Shown: positions 1 through 10,112 of the stretch, piece after piece
How positions within the stretch are numbered: the first letter of the stretch is position 1
How the letters are laid out: the number at the start of each line of letters is the position of its first letter
Origin: Promethearchaeota archaeon
GTDB lineage: Archaea > Asgardarchaeota > Lokiarchaeia > Sigyniarchaeales > SOKP01
Length of the DNA: 64,000 bases
Direction of reading: 5' to 3'
Assembly (NCBI GenBank): GCA_030606485.1
Contig: JAUWGH010000007.1
Location: forward strand, 1-64,000
The notes under the pieces: generated by a model
What the model saw: only the letters and a program-made list of their open reading frames with translations
Told to the model about the DNA's origin: nothing
Databases searched by the model: none
Position numbers and translations under genes: made by a program

Positions 1-410
<410 letters not shown>

Positions 411-536
411 TTATTATATCTTAATTTTATTTAAATCTTTTTAGAAAAATTTACCTCAAATTTTCTTGTTAAATCAAAAAAACTTTTTAAATTAATTTTA
501 AATAATAAGAAAATTTTAATGTAATATGAAGTATAT

Positions 537-674
537 GGGCCTGTAGATCAGTGGAAGATCATTGGGTTCGGCCTCGAACCCAAATTTATGCTTGACTTGC
601 ACGTCAACTTGATTGATTTTCATTCAAGAGATCAAGAGTTCAAGAGGTCACGGGTTCAATTCCCGTCAGGTCCA
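537..674 (+). tRNA. tRNA-Ala(TGC) with two introns (561..589 and 602..638)
   Basis: Acceptor GGGCCTG/CAGGTCC, D stem GATC/GATC, T arm ACGGG-TTCAATT-CCCGT, anticodon arm CTTGA-CTTGCAT-TCAAG after removing two BHB introns; lies just downstream of 16S. Confidence 0.88.
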
Positions 675-1068
675 TTTTTCTTATTGAATTCATATTAAAT
701 AGACCTTTTATTTTTTTGATTATATTCTCTGCTCTAATCATACATTTTCTGCTTGAAAATCCTTTTGGAAACTCAATCCAAACAATATATTTTTCAACAT
801 TAATGTTTAAAGGAAGTATTATTGAATACAAATTATTTGTTTGAATTATCAATTTTTTAAATAAATATAATTGTTTGTAGTTAATAGAATAAAAAATATC
901 AAAAATTTTTTTAAAAGATGCAATTAATTTTTCTCCCATTTTTAGGTTTGAAAAAAAAATTAAACCTTCCTCTGTTCCTAAAATAATTTTAAGTTTAGTG
1001 CTTTGAGGGTTAAATAAATGTTCTAGAATTTTATGAATTTCATCATAATTTGTGATTTTATTATACAT
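640..1068 (-). CDS. Hypothetical small protein, possibly roadblock/longin-like; C-terminal ~11 codons overlap antisense tRNA-Ala
   Basis: 142-aa ORF; alternating alpha/beta pattern; tail MDLTGIEPVTS is encoded by the complement of the tRNA. Confidence 0.45.
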   Translation of the reverse strand: MYNKITNYDEIHKILEHLFNPQSTKLKIILGTEEGLIFFSNLKMGEKLIASFKKIFDIFYSINYKQLYLFKKLIIQTNNLYSIILPLNINVEKYIVWIEFPKGFSSRKCMIRAENIIKKIKGLFNMNSIRKMDLTGIEPVTS

Positions 1069-1234
1069 TTTTTATTAAACCCCATTTTTCCAAATAAGAG
1101 TTGTTAGAAAAATGTTATTTTTCATTTTTATTAATTTAGAATAGAAATATATAAACTTCACTTAAAAAAATTTTAATAAAATCTAACATTAAAATTATAA
1201 AAATAATCAATTTTTTAGAATTTAGTAGTCTATT

Positions 1235-1354
1235 ATGTTAATTCAAGTTCCTGGGATCGATGGAAATACTTATGAATTCATTATAAATCTCATAGGTGTT
1301 ATTTTACTAATCTTTATTTTAATATATATTGCATTAACATCTCGTTCAGAATGA
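1235..1354 (+). CDS. Possible 39-aa single-pass membrane peptide (MLIQVPGIDGNTYEFIINLIGVILLIFILIYIALTSRSE)
   Basis: Short ATG ORF below the ORF-track cutoff, one strong hydrophobic helix. Confidence 0.3.
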   Translation: MLIQVPGIDGNTYEFIINLIGVILLIFILIYIALTSRSE

Positions 1355-1363
1355 ATATTCAAA

Positions 1364-2616
1364 TCATATTGCTGAAAAAATTTTTATCACATCATTATCT
1401 TTCAAAATATAATTCTCTCCTAATTTCATTTTCGATTTTACCTCCATCCCGTAAATGAAATGTTTTGCTAAGTCAGAATGGATTTTTTCTCTAATAAATT
1501 CCCGTATTTTTATTCCCTTTCTAACTAAAAAAACATCAGGGAGTATGTTTCCATCTTTATCTGTTAAAGTATTTAGATTTGCAACAGGATATACAGTAAT
1601 TTGGTTTAATATAGAAAATACTGCGTAATTTAATGTTTTTTGAACTCCTGTACCTCCAATTCCTTGTAATAATTTTTTCCTAATCTTTTCTAGGGTTTCC
1701 AATTCATTTTTTTTTAGATTATTTTTTTTTATTATATTAAAATCAGTATCACCAGGCATATATTTGATAATACCTTCCTTATTATATCTCCTAAGAATAA
1801 ATTCTGCTAAGGCACTGCATGGAATAATTTTCTTCTTATATTTTTTCTTTAATTCATCCAGTTTTTTTATACCAATATCTTTATCAATTTTATTCGCAAT
1901 TATTATTATCGGTTTAGAGATTTCTCTTAGATTTTTTGAAAAAATATTTAGTTCTGCTTTATCCCATTCAGATATTGACTTTCCATCTAAATTAGATTTT
2001 TCAATTGATTTTTCTATATCATCCTTTTTAATTGATAATCCAGATAATCTTTGATATAATGCTTCAATAAGCTCACTCCTCCCCTTAATAACTCTATTTG
2101 AAAATTTTTTCCAATCCTCTCTTTCAATAATTCCTTTAAACCATAAATTTATTTCATCTTCTAAAAACATTATATCTTCATATGGATCATGGGATCCTAA
2201 CTCTACTGTATTTCCATTCGCATCCAAAGATCCAGTAATATCTATAATATGTAATAGTACATCTGCTTGACTTAAATCACTCAAAAACCTATTCCCAAGC
2301 CCCTTCCCCTCATGAGCTCCTGGGACTAAACCAGCTACATCCAATAATTGAATAGGAATAAAACGAAATTGTTCTATACATTTTGAATTCTTAGGATTAT
2401 CCTTAACATTTAATTCTTTGCATACGCACAGCTTTTTAACATAACCTATTCCTTTATTAGGATCGATAGTTGTAAAGGGATAATCTCCAACTTTAGCATG
2501 AGTTAAACAAGCACTATTTAGGAATGTACTTTTACCGGAAGAAGGTTTAGGGTTAAATTAGAATATTTCTTAATATAACTTTTCTAATATAATTTCCCTA
2601 CCACACCGATTAGCAC
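1364..2616 (-). CDS. ychF: YchF-family GTPase/ATPase with C-terminal TGS domain; joined exons 2616..2594 and 2546..1364 (401 aa after splicing)
   Basis: LDVAGLVPGAHEGKGLGN G3 region, NKxD motif (NKID), TGS-like C terminus; removing a 47-nt intron gives GTG-start [34 protein letters not shown], and the joined length is a multiple of 3. Confidence 0.85.
2547..2593 (-). other. Candidate archaeal pre-mRNA BHB intron (47 nt) in the YchF gene
   Basis: 5' AGGG-AAA bulge, inner stem TTATATTAGAA/TTCTAATTTAA (one mismatch), CCCT-AAA bulge; cleavage AA^A at both sites rejoins GGG AAA CCT TCT (G K P S) in frame. Confidence 0.82.
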
Positions 2617-2962
2617 ATATTTTCACTTATAATTAAATTTGTTTATATTTAATTTATTGAATTTTAGTTAAATTAAAAAAAATATAATTATTAAAGTCTA
2701 TTAAAAATATTTTCACAATAAATAATTTGAATATTTTTAATTAAGTTATAGTTTTATTTATCTTTTTAATAAGATTGTTTAATAATAACAGTCTAATGGA
2801 TTTATTAAAATTAATTTATTCTTTATAATTTAAATTTTTTTGACTATCATTATTTATATTTTTAAGACCATTTATCTTAATCTATCCAGTTCTTAGTAGA
2901 TAATGTTAATAAATTTCTTGAAATCGTTTTTTCTTCGGTTTAAAGAAATATTAGTAAAGAAA

Positions 2963-5737
2963 TTAAAAAATAGTATTTTCAGAGACTATTTTTTTATTAG
3001 TTAAATTATTTTCTTTTTTTGGGTCAATTAAATTTTCAATTAATTGCTTTAAAAGTTCAAAATCTTGTTCTTTTTTGAGAGAAAATTCAAAATTTTTAAA
3101 TGATATAAAATAGGATTTTATTTTTCTGTTTAATTTAATAAAAATCTTTTTTAGAATTTTATAATTTTTAAGTATTTCCTTTTGATTAACTGATAATTTG
3201 GAATAATAGTTCGTTCTTTTTTGAAAATAAAAACCTTTAAAAATCATTTTATTATTTTTAATCTCGTTAATTGATGCATTTAATATATTAAAAATATTTG
3301 TATCATCAATTTCTTTTGAGATTTCTGTTTCTTTAAAAATTAAAGATAATAATATATTCTCTTTAAATTCTCTATTCCATTTAGATGAAATTTGAAATAA
3401 TTGATTATAGATATTATATCCTTCTTGAACAAGAATCTTACTTTCAACATTGTCATAAAAAGAAGAAAAGATAATTGACTGAAGTTTATCTGATAATTCT
3501 AAATTTGAAATTTTTAAGAACCGAATAGGTCCTTTTGTAATGTCAAAAATTGATAATAATAATTTATAATTTGGAATTTTTTTTTTATCTGTTTCTCCTT
3601 TCATCTCAACGTTGATAAGTTCCTTTGAATCGATGTCCTCTATTAATTCTTTAAAATAATACTCATACGCATTCTGAAATTTTCTATTTTTACCATTAAA
3701 TTTTTTTCCTAAATTATTTAATTTTAAAAATACTCTTTTGGTATATTTTAAAAGGAGATTAGCATCCTCGGCAGAAATCTCTCCTGTAGAATCGCTTATT
3801 TCAACAATTTTACTGAGTTTCTTCAATTCTGAATATATAATAAAACTCTTTTTTAATTGATTTTTTTCAATATTCTCTAGAAAATCATTAATATTACTGA
3901 ATTTGTAATTTAGTCGACATGCTATTTGTTCTAAAAGTTCCTCAATGATATTTTTGCATTCAAGCCCACAATATTCAAAAGATTTACTCAAATAATATTT
4001 TTGAGCATTCTTGATTCGCTCTTTTAAATTTTTAATTGTTATTTTCTTTTTCTCATAAAATTTTTTCATAATATTTTTTTCAGCGTTATTTGGAAACTTA
4101 TCCTCCGTATCTTTTTTAAACTCAACTAAATTTTTATTATTCCCATTAAAGAGTTTCAAATCATCTTTTTTATTTTTTCCAAATGAATTTTTAAAATCTA
4201 TTAATTTGAATTTTAATCCTTGTTTTCTCGAATTATATACTTTTTTCAACGTTTTGATAGGCTTTTTCAGTAAAATTGAATTATAATTTTCTAGCTTTGG
4301 TTCTAATTTTCTTTTTTTTTCTGCCATAAAAGGAATTTGAAGAACAAATGGGTCTTTAATTGAATTTACTCTTACAATACATTGACCTTCATTCAAATAA
4401 GATAAATAATCATAATGATCTTTTGGTAATGACAATAATTCTCCTAATATTTCCTTTTCATAATAATTTTTAAAACTTACAATAATTCCCGAATTTGCTA
4501 AAATCTCTTCACTTATATCAGGTCTAGTCGCAATACATATAAGACATTCACCAGTTCCCCTTTGTAATAAGGCAATATCCTCTAAATATGTACTTAATTT
4601 ACTTTTTTTAACTATACTTTTTGGTACAAAATATTGTGCGTCTTCTATGATAGTAATGTGTTTAATCCCTTGATATCCGCCAGATTCTAAGTTATAATCC
4701 CATAAATATTTAAGTATAACGTTTAAAAAGAAGAATATGTCCTCTTTATCCCCCCCAAGACGAATAATCGAACTTAAATCTAAAATACAATCTCTTTGTA
4801 AAATCTCTTTTATAGAAATTGATGTATTATTTTCAAAAACTTTTTTTAAAGGTCCTTCAGAAAACCTTCGAATCCTGTTCTTTATACTTATAATAGTTTG
4901 TTTTAATTGGGGAATTTGATTTTCATATTTTAGTAAATATTTTTCACAAAAATTATGAAATCCTTTCCAATTTCTTGCATTTTCTTTATTACAAACATTT
5001 ATCATGATATCTATTAAAACTTTTTCCATTTGTGGTGTATATTCAACATTAGATCCGAGAAATTGAGAGCTTTTTAAGATCTCAAATATTCTTTCAGCAT
5101 GAATAGATGGATTTATAAATTCTGGATTGAAAATATTAATTGAAAAATTTTCTCCAGGAGATAAAAGTAAAATATTCTTTAACCTTTTACATAGAAACTT
5201 ATATTCTCCTTTAAATTCTACTAATAAAAAGGGAATATTTTCTCTTTTTTTAAAATTTATTAAAAAATTTTGTACAAAATTGCTTTTACCTGTTCCCGTA
5301 AATCCACAAATAAATACGTGTCTTTCTAAGTCTTTTTTTGTCAAATAAAAATTAAATTTTTTCCTCCTTTTCCTGACCAACCGCCCAATTTTTATTTTAC
5401 CTTTTTTTGAATCCTTTCTAGCAGGAATCGGTAAATCTATAATTTTACTATTAACTGGATAAAAAGATGATAAAATTAGTGATGTAAATGAAAGAATTAT
5501 ACCAATTAATATAAGAGAAATAAATATATTTAGCGGAATTGATTCAGATTTTATATTATTTTGAAATATAAAATAAAGAATTAAAAAGAATACATTGGCT
5601 GTATTAAGAATTATTATCGATTTCTTATGGTTGGGTATTTTAAATCCTTTTTTTCTTAAAAGGAAAAATAAAAAATTAATGAAAATTAGAAAAAAAAAAA
5701 AACCGTAATAAAGTAAATGCCAAAAAATATTAACCAT
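2963..5737 (-). CDS. Membrane-anchored HerA/DUF87-type ATPase with long C-terminal extension
   Basis: N-terminal hydrophobic segments, Walker A GFTGTGKSN, Walker B HITIIEDAQ, TRPD motif. Confidence 0.75.
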   Translation of the reverse strand: MVNIFWHLLYYGFFFFLIFINFLFFLLRKKGFKIPNHKKSIIILNTANVFFLILYFIFQNNIKSESIPLNIFISLILIGIILSFTSLILSSFYPVNSKIIDLPIPARKDSKKGKIKIGRLVRKRRKKFNFYLTKKDLERHVFICGFTGTGKSNFVQNFLINFKKRENIPFLLVEFKGEYKFLCKRLKNILLLSPGENFSINIFNPEFINPSIHAERIFEILKSSQFLGSNVEYTPQMEKVLIDIMINVCNKENARNWKGFHNFCEKYLLKYENQIPQLKQTIISIKNRIRRFSEGPLKKVFENNTSISIKEILQRDCILDLSSIIRLGGDKEDIFFFLNVILKYLWDYNLESGGYQGIKHITIIEDAQYFVPKSIVKKSKLSTYLEDIALLQRGTGECLICIATRPDISEEILANSGIIVSFKNYYEKEILGELLSLPKDHYDYLSYLNEGQCIVRVNSIKDPFVLQIPFMAEKKRKLEPKLENYNSILLKKPIKTLKKVYNSRKQGLKFKLIDFKNSFGKNKKDDLKLFNGNNKNLVEFKKDTEDKFPNNAEKNIMKKFYEKKKITIKNLKERIKNAQKYYLSKSFEYCGLECKNIIEELLEQIACRLNYKFSNINDFLENIEKNQLKKSFIIYSELKKLSKIVEISDSTGEISAEDANLLLKYTKRVFLKLNNLGKKFNGKNRKFQNAYEYYFKELIEDIDSKELINVEMKGETDKKKIPNYKLLLSIFDITKGPIRFLKISNLELSDKLQSIIFSSFYDNVESKILVQEGYNIYNQLFQISSKWNREFKENILLSLIFKETEISKEIDDTNIFNILNASINEIKNNKMIFKGFYFQKRTNYYSKLSVNQKEILKNYKILKKIFIKLNRKIKSYFISFKNFEFSLKKEQDFELLKQLIENLIDPKKENNLTNKKIVSENTIF

Positions 5738-6163
5738 TTCAAGAAAAAATTTGGATATTTCATTTAAATACTAAACCATAAATTCTAATATCTTTTAATT
5801 TAACCTTGCCTTAGAAAAACGATAATTTTCTATTTTTATTTCGTTTTTGAACTTTTACAACTGGATTACTAATCATTATAAATCTTTTTTTTTAAAAATA
5901 CCACTCCATTAATTAATAAAGATGCGTCAGAACTGATTCTTCTTTAAGACCAGTCTTAAAAGACTAAAGAATGACAAGTTAATCATAAATTAATCAAAAA
6001 TATTGATTAATTACCACTAAAACATTTTTATAACATTGCTTTTATAAAATTTTCTAAATAATCTTATTAACATTTTACAATCTTTAAAAAAAGGAAATAT
6101 TTTTATGACATAGAGTTCTATAAATATAAAATATCAAAATTAATACTTTTAAAGGGAAAAAAA

Positions 6164-7795
6164 ATGGTACAATTCTCAGGAGTTCCAGTAATCGTTTTGA
6201 AAGAAGGTACTGAAAGAAGACAGGGAAGAAATGCACAGAAGAATAATATAGCTGCTTCTATAGCTGTTGCAGAAGCAATAAGAACGACATTAGGTCCAAA
6301 AGGAATGGATAAAATGTTAGTTGATTCTTTAGGAGATGTAACAATCACTAATGATGGGGCTACAATACTCGATGAAATAGATGTACAGCATCCAGCAGCT
6401 AAGATGATGATAGAAATTGCAAAAACTCAAGATAAAAGAGTCGGAGATGGAACAACAACAAGTGTAATAATTGGAGGATCACTTTTAAAATCAGCACAAG
6501 AATTGATTGATCAATCCGTTCATCCAACAATTATTTTGAGAGGATATAGAAAAGCTCTTATAAAAAGTAAAGATATATTAAAAAAAATTGCTGATAAAGT
6601 AGATAGTTCCGATAAAAAAATATTAAAACAAGCTGCAATAACAGCGATGAATAGTAAATCAATAGTGGGAGTGAGAGAGCATTTTGCAGAAATCGCTGTG
6701 AAATCTATACTCCAAATTGTTGATCTTAGAGGAGATTTAAAAATAATTGATATAGATCAAATTCAAATAATTAAAAAAGAAGGGGGAAGTCTGTCAGATA
6801 CTGAATTAATCAATGGATTAATTATAGATAAAGAAATAGTACATCCAATGATGCCTAAGAGCTTGAAAAATGTAAAAATAGCTTTAATCGATACTCCTTT
6901 AGAAATTGAAAAGACTGAGTTCGATGCTGAAATTAAAATTCAATCACCAGATCAAATAACACGTTTTCTTGAGGAAGAAGAAAATATGCTAAAAAGAAAA
7001 GTATCTGCAATTATTAATTCAGGAGCAAAAGTAATCTTTTGTCAAAAAGGAATTGATGATAAAGCTCAGAGTCTTTTGGCAAGAGAAAATATAATCGCAA
7101 TTAGAAGAGTAAAACGTTCAGATATGGAAAAATTATCAAGAGCTACAAAAGCTAAGATTATAACCAATCTTGTTGAACTTACCCCCGAAGATCTTGGAGC
7201 ATCTGGATTAGTTGATGAAAAAAAAGTCGGTACTGACAACATGATTTTTGTTTCAGAATGTTCAGATCCAAAAGCTGTAAGCATCTTGATTCGAGGTGGT
7301 ATTGCACATGTTGTGGATGAAGCAGAAAGAACTTTAAATGATGCTTTATGCGTTGTGAGAAATATAGTTGATAATCCATATATTCTAGGAGGTGGCGGAT
7401 CTTCGGAAATAGAATTATCAAAACAATTAAGAGATTTTGCCACAACTATCGGTGGTCGAGAGCAATTAGCAATAGAAGCATATGCTTATTCTTTAGAGGT
7501 TGTCCCAACTACTTTAGCAGAAAATGCAGGACTTGATCCAGTTGATTTATTAGTTGAATTAAAGGCGAAACATGATAGCCCTGATGGTAAAGCAATAGGC
7601 GTAAATATTCAAACTGGAAAACCGAGCAATATGATCGAAGAAGGTGTAATTGAGCCTTTAGTGGTTTTAATGCAAGCTATCCAATCTGCGACAGAAGTTT
7701 CATCGATGATATTAAAAATAGATGATGTAATAGCTGCCTCAGGTGGAATGAAAGCAGGAGCTGGTGGTCCACAAATGCCCCCGGATATGGATTAA
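6164..7795 (+). CDS. ths: Thermosome subunit (group II chaperonin)
   Basis: [39 protein letters not shown], glycine/methionine-rich C-terminus. Confidence 0.98.
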   Translation: MVQFSGVPVIVLKEGTERRQGRNAQKNNIAASIAVAEAIRTTLGPKGMDKMLVDSLGDVTITNDGATILDEIDVQHPAAKMMIEIAKTQDKRVGDGTTTSVIIGGSLLKSAQELIDQSVHPTIILRGYRKALIKSKDILKKIADKVDSSDKKILKQAAITAMNSKSIVGVREHFAEIAVKSILQIVDLRGDLKIIDIDQIQIIKKEGGSLSDTELINGLIIDKEIVHPMMPKSLKNVKIALIDTPLEIEKTEFDAEIKIQSPDQITRFLEEEENMLKRKVSAIINSGAKVIFCQKGIDDKAQSLLARENIIAIRRVKRSDMEKLSRATKAKIITNLVELTPEDLGASGLVDEKKVGTDNMIFVSECSDPKAVSILIRGGIAHVVDEAERTLNDALCVVRNIVDNPYILGGGGSSEIELSKQLRDFATTIGGREQLAIEAYAYSLEVVPTTLAENAGLDPVDLLVELKAKHDSPDGKAIGVNIQTGKPSNMIEEGVIEPLVVLMQAIQSATEVSSMILKIDDVIAASGGMKAGAGGPQMPPDMD

Positions 7796-7855
7796 ATATT
7801 TTTTTTTAATTTTTTTTAATTTTTTTATAAAAAATTTCTCAATTTCTTTTTACAA

Positions 7856-8311
7856 ATGAATAAAATCAAACTCTTTGCATTACATTTTAATGAATGCGAC
7901 CCCGTAAAATGTACTTCACTAAAACTAAAAAAATTCGGTTTAGTAACAATCTCTAATATAGTAATTAATAAAATGAAAAACTCTATTCTTTTAGACCCCT
8001 TTGCAGAAAGAATTTTATCAGAAAAAGATATTATGTTGGTGATTAAGTATGGAATTACAGTAATTGATTGCTCCTGGAAAAATATTTTAAATATTACAAC
8101 TTTAAAATTTAAAAATAAAAGAAAATTACCCCCACTAATCGCAACAAATCCAGTAAATTATGGTAAATGGGAGAAATTAAGTTCGGTTGAAGCATTAGCC
8201 GCAGCTTTGTATATTATAGGGTTTAAGCCATTCGCAAAATTACTTCTCTCGAAATTTTCTTGGGGAACTGAATTTTTAAAATTAAATTTCGAAGGCTTAA
8301 CTAAAAATTAA
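7856..8311 (+). CDS. tsr3: Tsr3-like 16S rRNA aminocarboxypropyltransferase (DUF367)
   Basis: HFNECDPVKCTSLKLKKFG, VIDCSWKN, RKLPPLIATNPVNYGKWEKLSSVEALAAALYIIGF. Confidence 0.9.
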   Translation: MNKIKLFALHFNECDPVKCTSLKLKKFGLVTISNIVINKMKNSILLDPFAERILSEKDIMLVIKYGITVIDCSWKNILNITTLKFKNKRKLPPLIATNPVNYGKWEKLSSVEALAAALYIIGFKPFAKLLLSKFSWGTEFLKLNFEGLTKN

Positions 8312-8313
8312 GT

Positions 8314-9315
8314 TTATTCGAATTTTGAGCTTGTAATGATATTTATAGAATTTATTAATTGTTCTGTGATATCATTAGTTCCAATTATTTCTAATATCGA
8401 AAATATTATATTTCGTGCTTCCCCCATTACTGGAATTCCACCAAATGTTAAAGGAAATAAAGCAACAAAAGAAACATTTTGTATATTTGATTCTTTTGTA
8501 ATTTCATCAGAAAACTGTAATTTTCCAGAATGACATGCTAAAATTCCATAAAAGGATTCAGAATTTTGCCCAGAAATACATATATATGATAAGAGTCTTC
8601 CCAAAGCAATATCTTGAGCTTCCTCTAACATTTTTTGGAAACCAACATTTGCATTTGCTGAGAAGGCTTCTATTGTTAAGGGTAAAGATTGGTCAGATAC
8701 ATCTCTTGCATCTAAAGTTAAACCAGAAAGATTAACCAAACTATATCTAGAAAAAACCGGATTTTTAATTGAATCTAAAATCTTTCCTATTGCTTGTAGC
8801 TTCTCTAAGTTCTTGTAATTATCACTATTATATGAAGTAAAAGAAATTTCTGTTCCCATTGAAAATAAATAAATTGCACTGCGAACTTTATTAGAGAATT
8901 CTTCTAAATCCTTTTCTGAATTGGGAAATCCACCAAAAAAATTACCAATTTCTCTTTTTAAGTGATATGTACTGCTTGCAAGATTATCAGGATCTAAGGG
9001 CCATTCGCCTTTATAGTTATGCACTATAGTTAATAATGTTTGATTTATTCTAATTGTAATTATACAAACTTTTTCAAAAAAAGAAAAGGAAATTATCTGG
9101 TCTTTAATTCCTAAATCATTCCAATTTTCTTCACTTGCAGAAAAAGCTATTGAAGCAAGGCCAGTAATTATATTAGCATCAAAATTAAGGTCACTTTTTC
9201 TGCCTATGTGAGCGATTGATAATCCATTTTCATCACACAATATTACCATCAAAGTTTCTTTTGAAGATCTTAAAATAGCTGTTAAATATTTAATTAACGA
9301 CTCTCTAATACTCAT
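8314..9315 (-). CDS. Roadblock/LC7-like domain protein (likely two domains)
   Basis: N-terminal pattern LMVILCDENGLSIAHIG..., ITGLASIAFSASEENWNDLG; typical small-GTPase-associated roadblock layout. Confidence 0.55.
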   Translation of the reverse strand: MSIRESLIKYLTAILRSSKETLMVILCDENGLSIAHIGRKSDLNFDANIITGLASIAFSASEENWNDLGIKDQIISFSFFEKVCIITIRINQTLLTIVHNYKGEWPLDPDNLASSTYHLKREIGNFFGGFPNSEKDLEEFSNKVRSAIYLFSMGTEISFTSYNSDNYKNLEKLQAIGKILDSIKNPVFSRYSLVNLSGLTLDARDVSDQSLPLTIEAFSANANVGFQKMLEEAQDIALGRLLSYICISGQNSESFYGILACHSGKLQFSDEITKESNIQNVSFVALFPLTFGGIPVMGEARNIIFSILEIIGTNDITEQLINSINIITSSKFE

Positions 9316-9462
9316 TTATATAACCATATAAACTATTTCTCTGTTTTTTTAATTCTTGTGGATTATTTTGTTAAAATTATATTGATTTTTATAAAATTTA
9401 AAGTTATTTTAATTTCAATAATGCTGTTAGATAAATTTTTGTATATACATCTTTTCTTAATT

Positions 9463-9564
9463 TGCAGGGAGGGGGATTTGAACCCCCGTACTCCTATGAG
9501 AGTGAATCCTAAGTCCACCGCCTTTAATCAACACTATTTTTTGACCAGGCTTGGCGATCCCTGC
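9463..9564 (-). tRNA. tRNA-Leu(TAG), class II, with 17-nt D-loop intron (9524..9540)
   Basis: GCAGGGA/TCCCTGC acceptor, anticodon arm GTGGA-CTTAGGA-TTCAC, long variable arm, T arm CGGGGG-TTCAAAT-CCCCC; D-loop GGTCAA^intron^AGGC. Confidence 0.88.
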
Positions 9565-9740
9565 ATTTTTCAAATTATAATTATAATCCTATGATATTAT
9601 ATAGAAAATAATTTTTTCATTAAAATATTAATATTATGATAATTTTTGATTTGTTTTTTTTATTTTAAGAAAAAACCTCATAAATAAATTTTAATTTCAT
9701 TATTAATATTTTTCTATAAATTAATTAAAAAAAATTTTTT

Positions 9741-9834
9741 GCTCTCGTAGTGTAGCTCGGCCAAACTTTAAAACTGAGGCTAAGCATGCTAGGCTTTCAC
9801 CCTGGTGACCCGGGTTCGAATCCCGGCGAGAGCA
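9741..9834 (+). tRNA. tRNA-Glu(TTC) with 19-nt D-loop intron (9765..9783)
   Basis: GCTCTCG/CGAGAGC acceptor, anticodon arm CTAGG-CTTTCAC-CCTGG, T arm CCGGG-TTCGAAT-CCCGG. Confidence 0.9.
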
Positions 9835-9990
9835 TAAAAATATTATTCTTTAATCCTTATTATTTAAAAAAATCGAAAATTATTGCAGCTTTTGGTTACT
9901 TACAAATGTTAGTGATATAATTTTGATTTTATCAAAGAACAATGAAGATTCTTTATTTAAAGTTATAATTAAATTTAAAAATTATTTTCT

Positions 9991-10010
9991 ATCATTGAAT
10001 TTTATAACCA
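9991..10010 (+). repeat. Partial third copy of the repeat flanking the methyltransferase (direct relative to the 10896 copy)
   Basis: ATCATTGAATTTTATAACCA vs ATCACTGAATTTTGTTACCA (17/20). Confidence 0.6.
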
Positions 10011-10027
10011 AATCTCTCTCTCTTTTT

Positions 10028-10051
10028 GGGTGGATGCAAAATTCAGTGATG
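10028..10051 (+). repeat. Left inverted repeat flanking methyltransferase gene
   Basis: GGGTGGATGCAAAATTCAGTGATG; matches reverse complement of 10896..10919 at 21/24. Confidence 0.7.
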
Positions 10052-10112
10052 ATTGGAATTTTAACTTAAACTTTAGATAAAAATTTAATAAATTCCTTAA
10101 ATTCATTACAGT

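Noticed and set aside
1364-2344. YchF gene as a truncated 326-aa pseudogene starting at the internal Met
   Set aside because: Conserved G1 region and a start codon are present upstream and restored exactly by removal of a BHB-shaped 47-nt block, so an intron explains it better.
6118-7445. Minus-strand ORFs within the thermosome gene (6118..6348, 7066..7443, 7179..7445)
   Set aside because: Shadow ORFs opposite a strongly conserved gene.
9358-9594. 78-aa ORF containing REGDLNPRTPMRVNP
   Set aside because: Classic translation of antisense tRNA (tRNA-Leu) sequence; not a gene.
10028-10060. C/D-box sRNA suggested by GTGATGA at 10045..10051
   Set aside because: No convincing D box or terminal stem; the motif belongs to the inverted repeat.
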